Shown piece after piece: positions 32,431 through 45,761 of a stretch of 64,000 bases of DNA (the first letter of the stretch is position 1; each line of letters opens with the position of its first letter). Source of the DNA: Rhodeus uyekii (taxonomy: Eukaryota > Chordata > Actinopteri > Cypriniformes > Acheilognathidae); NCBI GenBank assembly GCA_037043235.1, contig JAWRVZ010000136.1, positions 1,736,001 to 1,800,000 of the forward strand. The letters are read 5' to 3'. The position numbers were made by a program, and so were the translations under genes. The notes beneath the pieces were generated by a model that made no database searches, was not told where the DNA came from, and saw only the letters and a program-made list of their open reading frames with translations.

Positions 32431-35400
32431 AAAAATAAAATATTTTTTTAAATCACCTTGAGAAAGCTTGATTGCCCAACCACCTCTCTCACCTAATCAC
32501 ACTTATATATTTCAATCACATTCATAGCATAACACCAAGATTATATCACCTATATGTGTGTTTTTGGACCAAATTTCAATTGACTAGTTTCAGTTGACAT
32601 GGAGTGTACACAGATTTGAGTAGTTTTCCAGCAGGAACAATGCAAATGAAGTGACCCTCTTTCTAGCCCAGTGCTGGCAGCCTCTGTCTTCAGGCTGTTA
32701 ATTGCACTTGGCATGTACATGATAGGAAGTCAGACTAACTGCCTCTGTGTTATCTTTGAGTCTGGCTCACTCAAATGCAGTGTTCAGTAAAATGAAATCT
32801 GATCCGTGTGGCCACACACGTTGTTGCAAGCTTTCATAAGCTACTTTATGTACTATAGTACAGTATGTAAATACGTTAAATTGAAGGCAATACTTTGCTA
32901 ATGAGAGAAATTTGAACCCACCTTTTGAACATTCTTATTTGGAGGCTGAATGGAATTTTAGCTGCTGAAGGCATGTTTGGGTCATTGATTTAGCACATAA
33001 ATCAGTCTACAGTCACCCTGCAACAATTACAGTGACAGAGATTAAATGAGCCAATCAGGAAGCGCCAATGTCTTTGTTCACCTCACGTTATCTTCAGGGC
33101 CGTCGTCACCCATAGAAACACAAAGCCTTTCTGTGATGGATGAATGTGCTACTTTTACTCGCAATAAAAAGAGCAAAAAATACACATGCAAGATTTCAGT
33201 TGTTTCATCAGCCAATCGTAAAGGCAATATGGTCGTTCTAAACAAAAGCCTGGCGATGCTCCAGCTGCACATAACAACAGTAGCTTCTGTTCTTCCCTCT
33301 GCAGTTCTGCTGCTTGGAAGAAAAAAAAACACTAATTAAAATAAACCAAACACAATGAATGATGCTTAATGGCTCTAACTCAAAATAAATGCAGGGAGCT
33401 CATCGCTCCCGCAATTGTAACAGGCTTAAATATCAAATTAATTATTGTTTGTTGGTGGTTAATCATGGAGAGGGACAAAAGCAATAACCTGGCATTGTTA
33501 TGAGATAACATATACAGGTTATTTCCGGGTCTGCTGATAAAACAATTGAGTGTATTAATTGCATCTTCTGATTGAAAATGACCTCGATAACCCTGCTGTG
33601 TATAAATACCTTTCAAATAAAAGAGTTTTCGAAAAGGAAAATCCCCTTTTTGTTTTATTTCAAAGGGGTTTCATTTGAATTCTAGACAAGTAAACATTTT
33701 TCTGGAAACATTTTTTCTTCCCCACAGGAGGTCCAAAGCAGGAGAACCCCACATAATTCACACACTGATACCTTTGACCTCGGTCAACTAATTCAAATGA
33801 TATTACGTGTCAGTTATATCTATTCATGGCCATGCTTGTGCCTATTCCAAATTATATATTTTCATTGAACTGTCAAGGCATCATTTAGCAACGTTAATAT
33901 TTAACTCAGATACCTCAAATAAATGTTCTTGCTACTATTTAACCTAGGAGATGAGCTAAGCTCAACTTAAATAATTAATGACAATGGATTAAATACCTAT
34001 AGTGTAATTAATGAGAGGGGTAATTATTTATGTTATCGTTCATTAGTCAACTTCCTGCAATGTCATTGCTTTGCTTACTATTATTACCGCTGAAGTTTTC
34101 CGCATAGCTGTTAAACGGCCCTTTATTTTGATTTAGTGATTAAATTAATTCGCTGTTACTCAGTTCTGTTGATCTCAGGAGTGGTGATTGTGTCATATTC
34201 TGCTCCATTACAATCCCAAACATTCTCAACACGACGGCAGAGACCCAATCAAATTTGACAGAGTTATTGAGAATATGGAAATAACGCCTCACTAATGAGC
34301 AGATGTGAGCTTGGCAGTAGGAACGCTTGCCGTTTCTTTTCCTCTTCCCCTATTCTCCCTATTTCCAACCTCCTCTTAGTCTCCAGTTCTCTCACTTTCT
34401 CCCTCCATCGAGTCATTGAATTTCAGAAGAGCCAGAATGACTTCAAATGATTTCCTGTGACTTGCTATCGACCTGCTTTGAGTCCAAGCACAGTGAGAGG
34501 TGAGAGTGTACGCTTCTTTCCTTTGCTGGTCCATAGTCTGACATTGACAATGTGTGTGAATATAATATAGTATAGTATGATAAGCATTAGTTGATGTATT
34601 ATGAACTAAAATGAACTAATATTCAGCAATAGTACATTTATAAATAATATACTAGATTAAAACCCAGATCAATAAATTATTGTTCATAATATCGAATGTA
34701 TTAATGTTAACAAATTGAATAATAATGATACAATATAATTGATACTCCTTTTTGTAAATATTTTCTACATTTTAGAAAACCATAAAAGCCATCAAAACTA
34801 TGTGAAGCACCACATGAAGTATGACACTGTTATTTTAGTGTATAGTTTTATAAATTATTTATTATTTATTAGTTTTAGTTATTTTAGTACGTCCATCTAA
34901 AATGTGGAATGTTTCCCTTTGCAACAGAAAAAAAGTTTTTTTACATTTTATTTCATTTCAGTTAAAGAGCATTAAGGAGCAGTTAAGCATTGAACCTTTT
35001 GTTTCAAGTATCATAACATTGATCTGAGATGTAATAACCAAAATTGTTAAACAAAACAAAATTTGAGCTTCTTGAGCCAACTTTATTTTAGTTTTTATTT
35101 TAGCACAGTTTTTATTTTAGCACAATACAAGTTTTCAACACTAATTTCAAGAATTTAAGTATAAGCCTAATAACACAACGTAAAGAAAAATACTAAAAAA
35201 AAATCAGAAAAAAATCTATCTGTGTATGCATTTATTCATAATTAGGCCTTGCAAGTTTCTAAAAATGTTGGCTTAACACATTAAAGTTTAAATGTATGAT
35301 TTTAGCTGAGGAGTCTGCATGGTGCAAACACCCTCCAAAGACCATGATGTTCTTTAAAAAGCACATTAGAGTCACATGCCCATTTGTAATAAGGTATCAC

Positions 35401-36159
35401 CATAGTGATGGCTAATGTACGGCAGGACAGGGTGTGCCACAGGAGGATGCCAGTGGGGTGAAATCTCTGCTTGCCCCCTCTGTGTGATGGATGGGATTTG
35501 CCCTACTCCATCTGGGCATGGACGGGCCACATTCATCATGTCCCCTACCAAGATGGAGAATATAATATTGCGGCCCTTAACACAAGCCTCAACAATATGG
35601 CATCTTTACCCTCTCACCCCACTGCTATACAATGCTTCCCATGTTTCCCAATTAACTTTATAATAACCAAATGCTGCCTACAGAGGTTCAGTCCTGTGAC
35701 AGTGTAGTTATGAAGTCATTAGGTACATCCCTTTATGTCACTGTTTAACCAATTGACCTGGAGAGGACTGTACTATCAACTATGACCCTGCAAGCACTAC
35801 CACGCATGCATTTGTGAAGCTCTTGAAGGGATAGGTCACTCAAAAGAGAGGCTGTCAAGCTCCAAAAATAACAAAAACACACAAAAGTCCCCCTGTTTTT
35901 CCTTTTCAAATATTTCCTTTCATGTAGTGTGCAGTATAGGTTTTTTGTAAACGTAAAGGTCTGCAAAGTTTTAAAGATCAAAGTGCATGACAAATAAAAT
36001 TACTGATAAAGAAAGAAATTATTCTTAACTACTGAAACAAGTCACCAGTAATTCTAGTCTCACTTCCTGTAACATATTAATGCAACAATGTAATTAATTA
36101 TGCCATCCTTTGGTCTTCATTGGCAGCCCTCAAAAAATACCTACTTTGCCTCACCCTGA
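32431..36159. other. Unannotated intergenic DNA
   Basis: AT-rich, low in recognisable repeats. The 33.8-34.5 kb part looks unique with several TAAT and ATTAAT words, which could fit a conserved non-coding element, but this is speculation without comparison. No coding exon supported. Confidence 0.4.
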
Positions 36160-36160
36160 A

Positions 36161-38930
36161 AAACGTCTCAAGTCACGATGTGACCTTAGTTCCCTGAAGA
36201 GGGAATGATATGCTTCATCAGAAAGCTAGGGGAATGCCTTGACAATAGCCTTGTGAAGCACTGTAAAATCGATCGAACGATTCTGTGAATGATGGTCGCA
36301 GGTCAGTGACGTCATGATCCAGGAACATAAAAGGGCGCCGGAAACCATAAGCGGCAGATTAGAAAAGTGTCTGAAACAAGCCCGGAAGGCGCGAGGAGGC
36401 GAAAAACTACGAGAACCCCCTTGTCCCTGGACCAGTGTTGAGGTCAAGCTAGAACCTCAGGAAAGTGTGCAGGGAGGCTTTCCGCATCGAAAAAATATGT
36501 GAGAGGGAACTCCTGAAAAGTTGCCACGCTCTTGGATGCCAGGGCCCTCTCGAGTGTCCTGAGCAGAAGGTCGGTTCTACGCCACAGAAGGGCCTGTGGA
36601 CATTGGCGGTTCAGTGCTCACACTGGAGTGACATTGTTCTTAGTCCTGGCCATGATCACCAAGGGGGGAGAGGACGCCTGCAGAACGCCTGCAGTACAAC
36701 CAAATGTGCCAGTGAGTGGTTTGGGCACAACATAGGGCATGAGGGGTCTACAGTAGAAAACTGTAGACCTCTTAAACTCCTTACTTTTTGGCTTTTGCAG
36801 AAACCCAAGTTTGCTCATGGTGGGAACTCTGGAAAGGAGAGTGATGTCAGCAACCTCAGTTGAGAGACTAGAAATTATGAGCTAGGCTCCCTCGGAGGCC
36901 AGCCACAGATAAAAATAGTTCTGAGCAGGCAGAGTTTATACAGCAATCCCTGCCTGGGGTGGAGGACCTCCCTGACCAGAGTTCCATAGACCAAGGTTCA
37001 TCTCGTCAATAAAATAGTCGAAGTGAGCACAGACCCCCCCTAATATTTAAGTTCATATTGTGTTGCTGGGTTATGGACAACAACGGGATGGTCCCTAGGT
37101 CTGCAGAAACCCTCGAAAGACATCTGCTAGGTGTAACACGCAACCAGAAACTCTACCAAGGGAAACCACTCTCGCACTTGCCTTTTACGTTTCTGAGGCA
37201 CACTCACCGTAGGGCCTGGATTTTTTGGCCGTACACCTAGAGTAAATGCACTAGGAGCCTCCTCGGAGGGGGCGACTCCCCCAGAGAAACTGACTCGCAG
37301 GCAGCAGTTGAGGAAGATCGCCAGTGTGATGTTGGACGCACTTCTTAGCAGTGAGGACGGTCCTCAGATCTGACCCCATGCAAGAAGGTTGAGCCTGCAA
37401 GCGTCAGCCTGACCCCCTGGTTTTTGGGGAGGGTAGAGGGTAGCGACAGGATGACTCCCAAATCCACCGAAACGTTTCAACAAGGAGCTCCAATACGCTT
37501 CCTAAAACCAGTGTTCCTACACTGCCTTAGGTGCATAGGTGCGCCTCTCGGCCTTGATAGTGTGGAAGTAGGGTTACCCCTTGTGGACAACCCTCTCATA
37601 GTTATGACCACACCTGCTGTGGTCTCAGATACAGCAACCTGAGTGGAATAACACTGAAACTTTTGCCCTGGGAACCAGCACCCTGAGAGTGCTAGCATTG
37701 GGTGCCTGGCCTATAATAATCTCTTGAAGGCTGAAAGGATGGCATCAATGCACACGGGGAAAAACGTGCTGACATCAACACTGATCTGGAAGAGAAAACA
37801 CTCCTCTAAGATTAGCCTCAACCCCAAAATTTCAAGAGTGCAAGAATGACATCTCGATGTCGAACCGCCAGCATGGCGACTGGGGAGAGAGCCATTGTTA
37901 AACAATATTCTTTGGAAAGCGTATGCATTGAGAAACACAGTGGGCTTGAAAGCGGTACATCCAAGCAGTTGGTGAAAGTGCGGGGTGACAGACCTAGGCC
38001 AAAGAGGAAGTCTCAAAAACAGGTAAGCCTTCCACATAGAGGTAAACCTGCAGAGTTTCATGGATGGAGATGTGGGAATGAGCATCTCCGGTTGAAGGTG
38101 ACAAGCCAATCCTCAGATCTGACTTGAGACACAGTTTGTTTCAGTGTCTTAATTCAAAATGTTGTGCCATACTTAGCAATAAAAAAGACGGTGATCTCAC
38201 TGGGAACCCCATCCACTGGGAACAAAGAGACCAAAAAGTTCACTGAGTTCTCGAGGCTGGCATCTGGTACTCGAAAAGCTACCACCACAGGGCCTGGTTA
38301 TTGGGGAAAGCCTGGGTTGAAGGGTCAGCCATCAGAAGCCTCCTGAAACTTCTCGATGACATATCCTCAGACGAAAAGGCCGGAAGGTGACAGAGTGATG
38401 TTTTTTTTTTTCTTTGTTTTTTGGAACCTCTCCATAGCAGCCAGATGCCATTTTCCTGGAGCGGCTAATAAAAGAGAACGACTCCATAGCGGCCAGGAGA
38501 GAGAGAGATATCTCGCCCTCATCGAGGTCCACGGGCAACTCCACTTATAAAGCCTCTCAAGCGCTGACAGTGCGTGCTCCGCCCCAAATAAGTCAAACAT
38601 AAGAGGTGTGTGACCCTGCCTGAAATATAGTGAGGGCAGGAAAAGCAAACTCTCTAAACTTGTAAGTTCACCATAGTAATAATATAGAAGGTGTGGAAGT
38701 CCCTTGTCTTTTTAAACTAGCTAGGGAAGGATATACTTTTCGTTTAACACACACAGATCAACCAGCCTCATACAAACACAACCGACACAAAGCTTTGCTG
38801 AAGACACTCAAAGCTGCCGCTTCCACTTCCGGGCACCCTTTTATGATCCATGAGACTATCGTCAAGGCATTCCCCTAGCATTCCGTCGCAGCGTGAGTTC
38901 CCTTGATAGCGAACTATAGTTGCAGTTTGC
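36161..38930 (-). mobile_element. DIRS copy B, internally deleted and rearranged
   Basis: Left terminal repeat starts AACGTCTCAAGTCACG (36164) with a perfect CRE TGACGTCA at 36307-36314 and a CATAAAAG TATA-like box. The internal complementary region is missing. Recombinase scraps (36430-36890), RNase H/RT scraps (36900-37060, 37480-38120), an out-of-place RT/gag junction segment (37240-37440), gag scraps (38330-38650) and an inverted right terminal repeat (38780-38930) follow. A minus-strand piece with GAEHALSALER matches the gag N-terminus of the intact copy. Many stops; inactive. Confidence 0.82.
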
Positions 38931-39019
38931 AACCTAGAACATGTCGACAAGCTGAGAAGACGCTGTTTTCAGCACTGAAAAATCACTTTGCACGCACTTC
39001 AAAAGGATGAGTGTTACAG

Positions 39020-40521
39020 AAATGTCTTGTCCGCTCATCTACTGCCTGGTTCCCCATGTGCTCTTCTGTTATAATCATCACCTGCCTAGATGTTCCTCAT
39101 TGTTTAATCATTTACCCTGTGTATTTAATTTCTGTTTTCCCTCAGCCTTCATTTGTTCTTGTCCATGCCATATCAATGTGTTGTCCATCAGACTCTCATT
39201 TTTTTAGCCAAGGTGGCGGAAGAAATCGATGATGGTTTCAAAAGGTACTATAAACTCTCAAGCTCTGGCTGATGTGTCATGGCGGGTTGTAGCTCTTTGT
39301 CTATGGGGTACACAAAGTTTCCATCATCGAAGGTCGTGGGCTGGGCTCTAGGTCTGGCTGCTTACTGGATCAAGATATGAAGCTCTGATACCAGTGATAT
39401 GACGTGATAGCAGTGGTGGAGATGGTGTAAGTGCACAGATCCAGAACGTAGTAGGGATGACAGCCAATGGTTGAATTGAAGGAGGGAGGAGCAAAGGTGT
39501 AGAGGTGGCCAATGATGTCCTGGTGACGACCGACAGAGGCAGACCTGATGGATCCCAGGGTTCAGACAGAGAGCTGAGGGTCCAAAGTGACATTGCTGGT
39601 TTCGGAGACTCAGGCAAAGACGCAGCGACAATCGCTCGAGGTGGAGTCAGAGTGTCCAAGGGCTGAGGTGGATCTGGAGTGACTGAGGACAGAGGCGATG
39701 CAGAAGGGAAGGAAGAGCCCACTGCAGCCATAGGAGTGGAGAGAAAGATCACAACAGATGACGTGCAAGTGGAGCGACAACTGACCAAGGGGGAGCTGGT
39801 GGGACAAGGGAACCAGTGGAGCCGCAAGGTCAAGGTTCTCTGGTGGAGACAAGGATGGGAGGAAACAGGGCAGAGCCGGCAGGTTGATGGGCTGAGATAG
39901 AGTGAAGGGATCTGAAGTTGGAGGCGGGGCCACAGGATCTTCTTGCTCAGGTGAGGCTGAAGGCAGCATGACCTGCGGCTTCATGCAGGCATCCAGCAGA
40001 GGTAGGGCTGGAGGAGTGGCTGAGTTCTGCGATGGTGATGTAGAGGGAGGTAGTGCCTCAATGTCCGTGGTTTTCAGCCAGTCCTCGTTGCTTGTATCCA
40101 CCGGGATTTGTCTGTCGCTGTAGCTGCTGTCATGGGCTGTCTGACCCCTGGTCAGACTCACTTTGGGGCTCCTTTCCAGGGCGAGGGTCAGCTCTGCCCT
40201 CATCTGAGGCTCTGGCTGATGCGTCACAGCGGGTGGGAGCTCCCTGTCTGCGGGAGGATCACAGATCAGGGCATGAAGCTCTCCAGAAGGGTTTCAAAAG
40301 GTATTATAAAATAAAAGATGATGACGAAGGTAATCCAACAGCATGTTTAACACAAGTCATAACATAAACAATAACCGACAAACATGTGTGTGTCAGACAG
40401 GTATACATTTGGTGAGACTGATGAGGGGAGCGATGGCAGGTGTGGATGATGGGGAAATTGAGTGCAGATGGTGATTAGAGAGGCTCATGGGATGTGTAGT
40501 GCTGAAGGTGTCCAGTGACAC
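39020..40521 (-). mobile_element. Decayed relative of the proline-rich LTR family
   Basis: Two frameshifted minus-strand frames (39348-39833 and 39610-40227) encode proline/serine-rich protein with the SSVV...GSSFPS...SSV pattern of the intact family member. On the right, the minus strand starts TGTCACTGGACACC at 40521 like an LTR. A ~60-bp segment occurs both at 39268 and 40208 (GCTCTGGCTGATGYGTCA), and TTTCAAAAGGTA recurs at 39237 and 40294. Exact boundaries and a target duplication were not found. Confidence 0.6.
39348..40227 (-). pseudogene. Proline/serine-rich gag-like pseudogene
   Basis: The ancestral ORF is broken into two overlapping frames around 39610-39833. The upstream frame starts with MTHQPEPQM and carries many Pro-Pro and Ser-Pro pairs. 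Family assignment rests on shared composition and the short GSSFPS-type pattern; no zinc knuckle or polymerase is visible. Confidence 0.5.
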
Positions 40522-40589
40522 ATGTAGCTTTGGTATTTAAGGTACTGTCTTCATGCTTTCATCAGCACTCAGACCTGTAACAGAAAGCT

Positions 40590-40990
40590 CTAAAGGAGAC
40601 AAGGATGGAAGATTATTGCATGTTCTCCCTCTACCAGAACGGGTGACTGCTGGAGAAGTTTGTGGAGGAGATTGTAAATATATGAACAACTGTTCAGATT
40701 TATGCCACTGGGCAGCTCTGTGGACGTAGGCATCCAGTGCCCGGACAAGGCAAAGGAGATTTTTGGGAGCTCTGATCTCACTTGCTGGGTCCAATGCCTT
40801 TTCTCAGAAGCATGTTCTGCGGTTTCTAACACCCAGGGAGTGGCACTTGCGCTGCAACTATCCAGATCTGAGGATAGATAAAAACGATGTTGTAGATAAC
40901 TCCACAAGGAGTTGGCGGAGGTTTTACGTCTTCTGGGCAGCAGAGAGGCAGGACGTTTGCCAAAATAGCAAACTATACAAGCGCTCAAAA
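40590..40990 (-). pseudogene. DIRS fragment D (recombinase scrap)
   Basis: The minus strand encodes LCLVRALDAYVHRAAQWHKS, matching the CPVRALDAYVHKTATWRKS segment of the intact recombinase, followed by a degraded serine-recombinase-unrelated tail. The right half (40790-40980) shares the short word GCTGCAACTATCCA with the remnant at 61544 but is otherwise unassigned. Confidence 0.65.
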
Positions 40991-42537
40991 GTCATACACT
41001 TTTGGTATACCATATGAAATGAGAATGAGAAAATGATCATTTTTGGGTGCCCCATTACATTAATGTGTTAAATAATAGGCTAAATAATTCAAATGTATGC
41101 ATTTTTAATGCATTTAAGTTTTTCTCAATTGCAATTTCACCAGGAGTCTAACCGACACCGAATGCTGTCATTTCTTTATCACATTGGTCTTAATAAAAAA
41201 GTAATTATCTACTAGTATAAGAGCATTTTAAGCAGCAGAGCATCTCACTACATTTCTCGAGATATAAATATCCCACATCCTGAGCATGTAATGTGTTTGT
41301 GCGCATGCAAAAATAAGGGTGGCATAATTGTGAGGACATTGAAAGCTCTAATAGCTCAGCCCTCATAAGAAGTAATAACCAAACACACATTGACTAGATT
41401 AGCCATCTTCATTTAGGAGCCTCACTAACAAGCTTTTGCAACATTGTGCTAATGAATGTCTCCTTCAGTGTGAAGGGTCTTTATATTTAAATGCATGAGG
41501 AAAAAATATTATTTTTTCTGGCAAGTCCATTTGCCTAATTTTTCAATGTAGAGATCTCTTTTAAAAGCCTAGAGACACAAACAGGAGACCTGAAGAAAAT
41601 AATTTTCCAATTAACAATAGCAGTTGAATACTAGGAAAACAACCTCTCATTTTAGGAATTAAAAGCTGTGGTGAGTCAAATGAGAGATAGAAAGGAGTGA
41701 TAGAGAGAGAGTTGATGTGTGAACATATGTTCTGCTGTCATTAGCTTTTCCATTATCGCCGCAGATGATTCTGTTGTTTATAGGCAAATGTCACTCTAAA
41801 TGATGATTTCAAAGAGATGCATGTTAAAATAAATCTCTGAAAATAGAGGCATTACATTATAGAGTTGCATTACAGATGCCAGTTTGCTAGGAGACCTTTA
41901 CAGTTATAAAAATCTAACATTCACTTTATATTTCCAAGGGCAAAGATGCTATTTGAAATATTTCATGTCAAATTAAAAGCAGATATACTGTAGTTTGTCA
42001 TGCATTTCTGAAAAAAGCAAGACATACCAGGAAAAAATAAAGACTGTGACACTGGCTGTTGGCTATAAAAGACCTTTGGAGTTGAACGCTGACACTTGAC
42101 TGTCAGTACCAGAAACTTCCAAGGTTCAAGAGACATATATACATTATATATGCATCGCAGGGCAACAAACCATCCACTGTAAAGCTAGTCTGACTTAATG
42201 TTGTTTAAATGGAATCGGGGGGGGGGGGGGGGGGGGGGAGCAGACAGAAGCCGATATAGCAAACCTAACCTGACATCATAGTCACTGTCTCCGTGCACCA
42301 TAGCACTGTACTAACGTATATTCAAAACCATGGGCTTGTCAATGTGTTATATGCATTGTGGATGCAAAATAAGAGTTACACATAACGTACACAACACTGT
42401 GCAATCCACTGGGAGAATCACCGGAGTAGACAGGCACATGACAGAACTGTGACAGACAACAGAAATAAAATAGCTCCAATTATTCTCATAATTTTGAACC
42501 AGTCTTTAGAAAGCAGAAATAAATAATAACAGAAATA
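40991..42537. other. Unannotated DNA
   Basis: AT-rich, unique-looking, with no gene model. A 22-G tract lies at 42217-42238. The 41.2-41.5 kb part has several TAAT words but no other support for a regulatory role. Confidence 0.4.
42217..42238 (+). repeat. Poly-G tract (22 bp)
   Basis: Uninterrupted G run, likely length-variable. Confidence 0.95.
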
Positions 42538-43285
42538 CAGTGGAACCCACTTATCTCGAGCTCGGTTAACTCACCAACCCCATTATGTCAACGTTTTTTT
42601 AGTGGAACCGCCAAATTCCCTCATTGTCTTAGCATTTTCTTATCGGTTATGTCGATTATTTTATGTCGCTGAACCCTAATATCTTGAGTACAAATCATTG
42701 ACTGATGCATGACGGTCTGTATGGTCACTCACTCCAATGACGCTTCACTCCCTCTTGCAGCACACTGCTGTGCAGCCGCAGAAGAACTTGCGGAAGTGGC
42801 ACAAAAATCAAACCTTACAGATGCTATCCTGGAAGAGGAAGCTTAGAAGTATTTGTTTTCAAGCAGACTGTAAAGGGCAAAAAGCAACAAAGCATTTTAG
42901 ACTTTGTAAAGAAACCATAGTAACCGTGTGTACAATACTTTTAAGGACTGTGTCAGAGCGAAATGACTGTTATGAGCGAATGTGTTTATGTGTGTTGTGA
43001 CTGTGTTTACGCTGTGAGCGAAATTGTGTTTGCAATGTTGCAGAATAGAGTTAAAGGTTTGTAATGAGAGTCAAATGTGATTTGTTTTGTATACTGGTAA
43101 ATCTCTGCTGTTAGTTGGTGCAAATATGCCTTTTGTTGTTAGCAAACATATACAGTTTATGTATATTTTTATAGCATGCCGATCGCCAAACAAAACGTCA
43201 TATTGGCTTTTGGTCATCTCGATCATCTGTTATCTCTACGCTTTTTTGCAACCCTCTAGGCCGTCGTCATAACCGGGTTCCACTG
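42538..43285 (+). mobile_element. pogo/Tigger-type DNA transposon, internally deleted
   Basis: Inverted termini CAGTGGAACCC and GGGTTCCACTG bound a 748-bp element flanked on both sides by TA (42536-42537 and 43286-43287), the Tc1/mariner-superfamily target site. The remnant transposase C-terminus inside and the termini point to the pogo/Tigger group. The catalytic domain is gone, so it was mobilised in trans. Confidence 0.88.
42758..42920 (+). pseudogene. pogo/Tigger transposase C-terminal remnant
   Basis: One frame reads AAEELAEVAQKSNLTDAILEEE and ends at TAG (about 42847). A second frame continues KGKKQQSILDFVKKP and ends at TAG (42918-42920). The QxxILDF ending resembles the C-terminal PCNA-binding type motif known from pogo transposases, although the second aromatic position is Val here. 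DNA-binding and DDE domains are absent. Confidence 0.6.
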
Positions 43286-45741
43286 TACTACTAAAAAATT
43301 AATATCATCAAATATGCTGAATTTAAAAAGTAAATATATAAATATATATATTTATATAAATATATATATAAATATATATATATAAATAGATGTAATTATA
43401 AATATATAATTACATTAAACTATTTACATTAATATCTTACTTGGACAGCCCTAAAAATATATTTTGTAATATTATAAATAAATAAAATTATTGTTTTCAA
43501 GAATAGTGAATACATTTTTGCAGACCCTCTCGTACACCTTTGTGGTCTGCTGCGAATCCAACTTCAAACCCCCTGGCCTATGGGAAATTAGTTTTTTTTT
43601 TCTTGACATCTTCTAAGTAGTTAAAGTTGAAGAACTTGAAGTGGGATGAGTATTGAAGTCAATTGTGAATTGTAAAATCACTGCCTCCTAGCGTCATTTT
43701 AAGAAACTTTTTGGGTGAGGAAAAGAGAAGGAAAGGTTGCTTTGCTGGCTATGGCTGTGCACATATATGCCTGACCTCTCAATGACCATCTGTGAAGCTC
43801 CTGACAATGTGAGCCGCTGGAACACAGCATGACAGCGAGGGGACGTGGGAGCAGCTGGAAACGGTGCGAAGCTGCCAAACCCACACTTGCCCCTCCAAAA
43901 AAATTATTTGCAGTCTTCTTCTCAGCCTCACTCATCTCAAAATCACCCCTTCATTCATCCTGAAAAAAAACCCTGCAATCTCTTTTCAAACGGGCATGTG
44001 CTGTCTTTTACTTTCAAATTCAACTTTCATAGCCCTTTGCTCTCTCTCTGGGTGTCTTGGCTCACGAATGGCCCAGGACCTCCCCCTATGCCCCCCCCCA
44101 CCCCCTTCTTGGTTTTTGAGAGACGTGTTGGCAAGCAGTGGGTAAATGGCCAAATAAATGACTTGGCTGGGGGAGTGGGCACGAAGGGAGAGCATGGCAC
44201 GCCGAGCCCTCTTCCTCTCCAGAGGCAAATCAGTAGCAGGTAAACAAGTTTGGAAGGAGCGGAAGCGTGTTCGGTTTGGCCCAGACTCCTGGGGGATTTT
44301 TTTCAAAAGGGCTGGTGAATATATTCACCCTCTGAGTTGCGGGTCTATCTGCAAATGCGCAGAGAGCACAACAACCACCTGGCAAATCATCCCTCGCTCT
44401 TAACAAACTCACCATGAATGCGCAGCCTAAAAACTAAATACCAATTTAAACTTCCACACATGCCTATTACACACCACAAGTTTTAATCTCCTTTGATTAG
44501 AAAGGTGTACCTTTGATCTTGAGGGATGGAATGAATTTTCATTTCATCTTCATGTTTAGACTGACTGCTGTGTGATCTAAGAAAGTAGAAGGATGTGGTT
44601 GTGAGCTAATTAGACACAACTTGATTTGAATGGATCGAACATTTTGTGGATTTAAAGAAATGTAAACACAACAGCAATCAGTAATTGTTTATTAATAGTT
44701 TAATGACTTCAATACTAACATGGAAGCTGTTGATTAGAGAAAAATATGCAGTATTTAAAACTACAGTTAGATATGTTCTAAGGCAAATAAGCATTGCTTG
44801 TCACAAAAGGTATGGCAATGGTTTGTTCCCATAGCATTGATCTGTGGTTGTTAGGTGGGTTAAATAAAAAATCCAATATTCCGTCACTTCTCTTTCACAT
44901 GGCAAAAGTTCAAAATGGACAAAGTTTGTTAAAAAAAAGTCACATGTGAGAAAATGATCTCTTTCATTGTTAAAAATGTAAATCATTGATTCATTTTTCA
45001 AATGAAATAGCTTTAAAATCTGACCAATATGAATAAGCCGCCGTGCACATTATTTGTAATGTCATGTTCATTTTATTAACATTTTTATGATCACAGATAA
45101 ATGGCAGTTTTTTTTTACATTCTGATTTAAATTTTATATTTATATTTTCCGTTTTCACTTTAGTTTAGTTACTCACTTTAGGTTACAGCAACTTATTTGT
45201 GTTTTTGCCTGTCTGTCTTGAGCAAACCATTCAAGGATGTTTCCATTTATGCCTACATAAACTGGATTAAGGGAGAAAATCTCGCAGTTAGATAAATCCA
45301 ATGCTCCAAACAAACCAGTTGTAAAAACGTCCTAAAACTCGAAATAATGTCATAGACAATAGCTTGTCTAGCCATCTCTCAGCGCTATTACTGTTTTCAA
45401 TTTAAACTAACATGGGAAGCATGAACCCAAAAGAGGGATTTGCATCCCAGTGTGAGTGTGTGTGTGTGTAGCAGGTGTCATTAATGCCCTCCAGAGGCAA
45501 TGGCAGACTGAAGTCTGGCTGATTGGGAGTCTCAGAGACAAAGAGCTCCAGGAGAGATGGGCCCCAGCCTGCAGTTATCCCCCCAGCAGGGAGCCACTAT
45601 CTCTGGGTATGGGGCAGTCATTTAGCTTCCCTCCATCCATTCCTCCGTCGGTCTCCGTACAGTTCCTCTCTAGCAGCAGGTTAGTGATGGATTTGATTCT
45701 CTGATTGGAAAGAGGGCAATTTTACCTCAGCAGTGCCCCAC

Positions 45742-45761
45742 ATTTGCATAATGATTTGCAT
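45742..45761 (+). promoter_or_regulatory. Paired octamer (POU-type) motifs
   Basis: ATTTGCAT occurs at 45742-45749 and 45754-45761, 12 bp apart, each extended to ATTTGCATAA. ATTTGCAT is the classical POU-factor octamer. Whether it acts as an enhancer here is inference. Confidence 0.4.
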
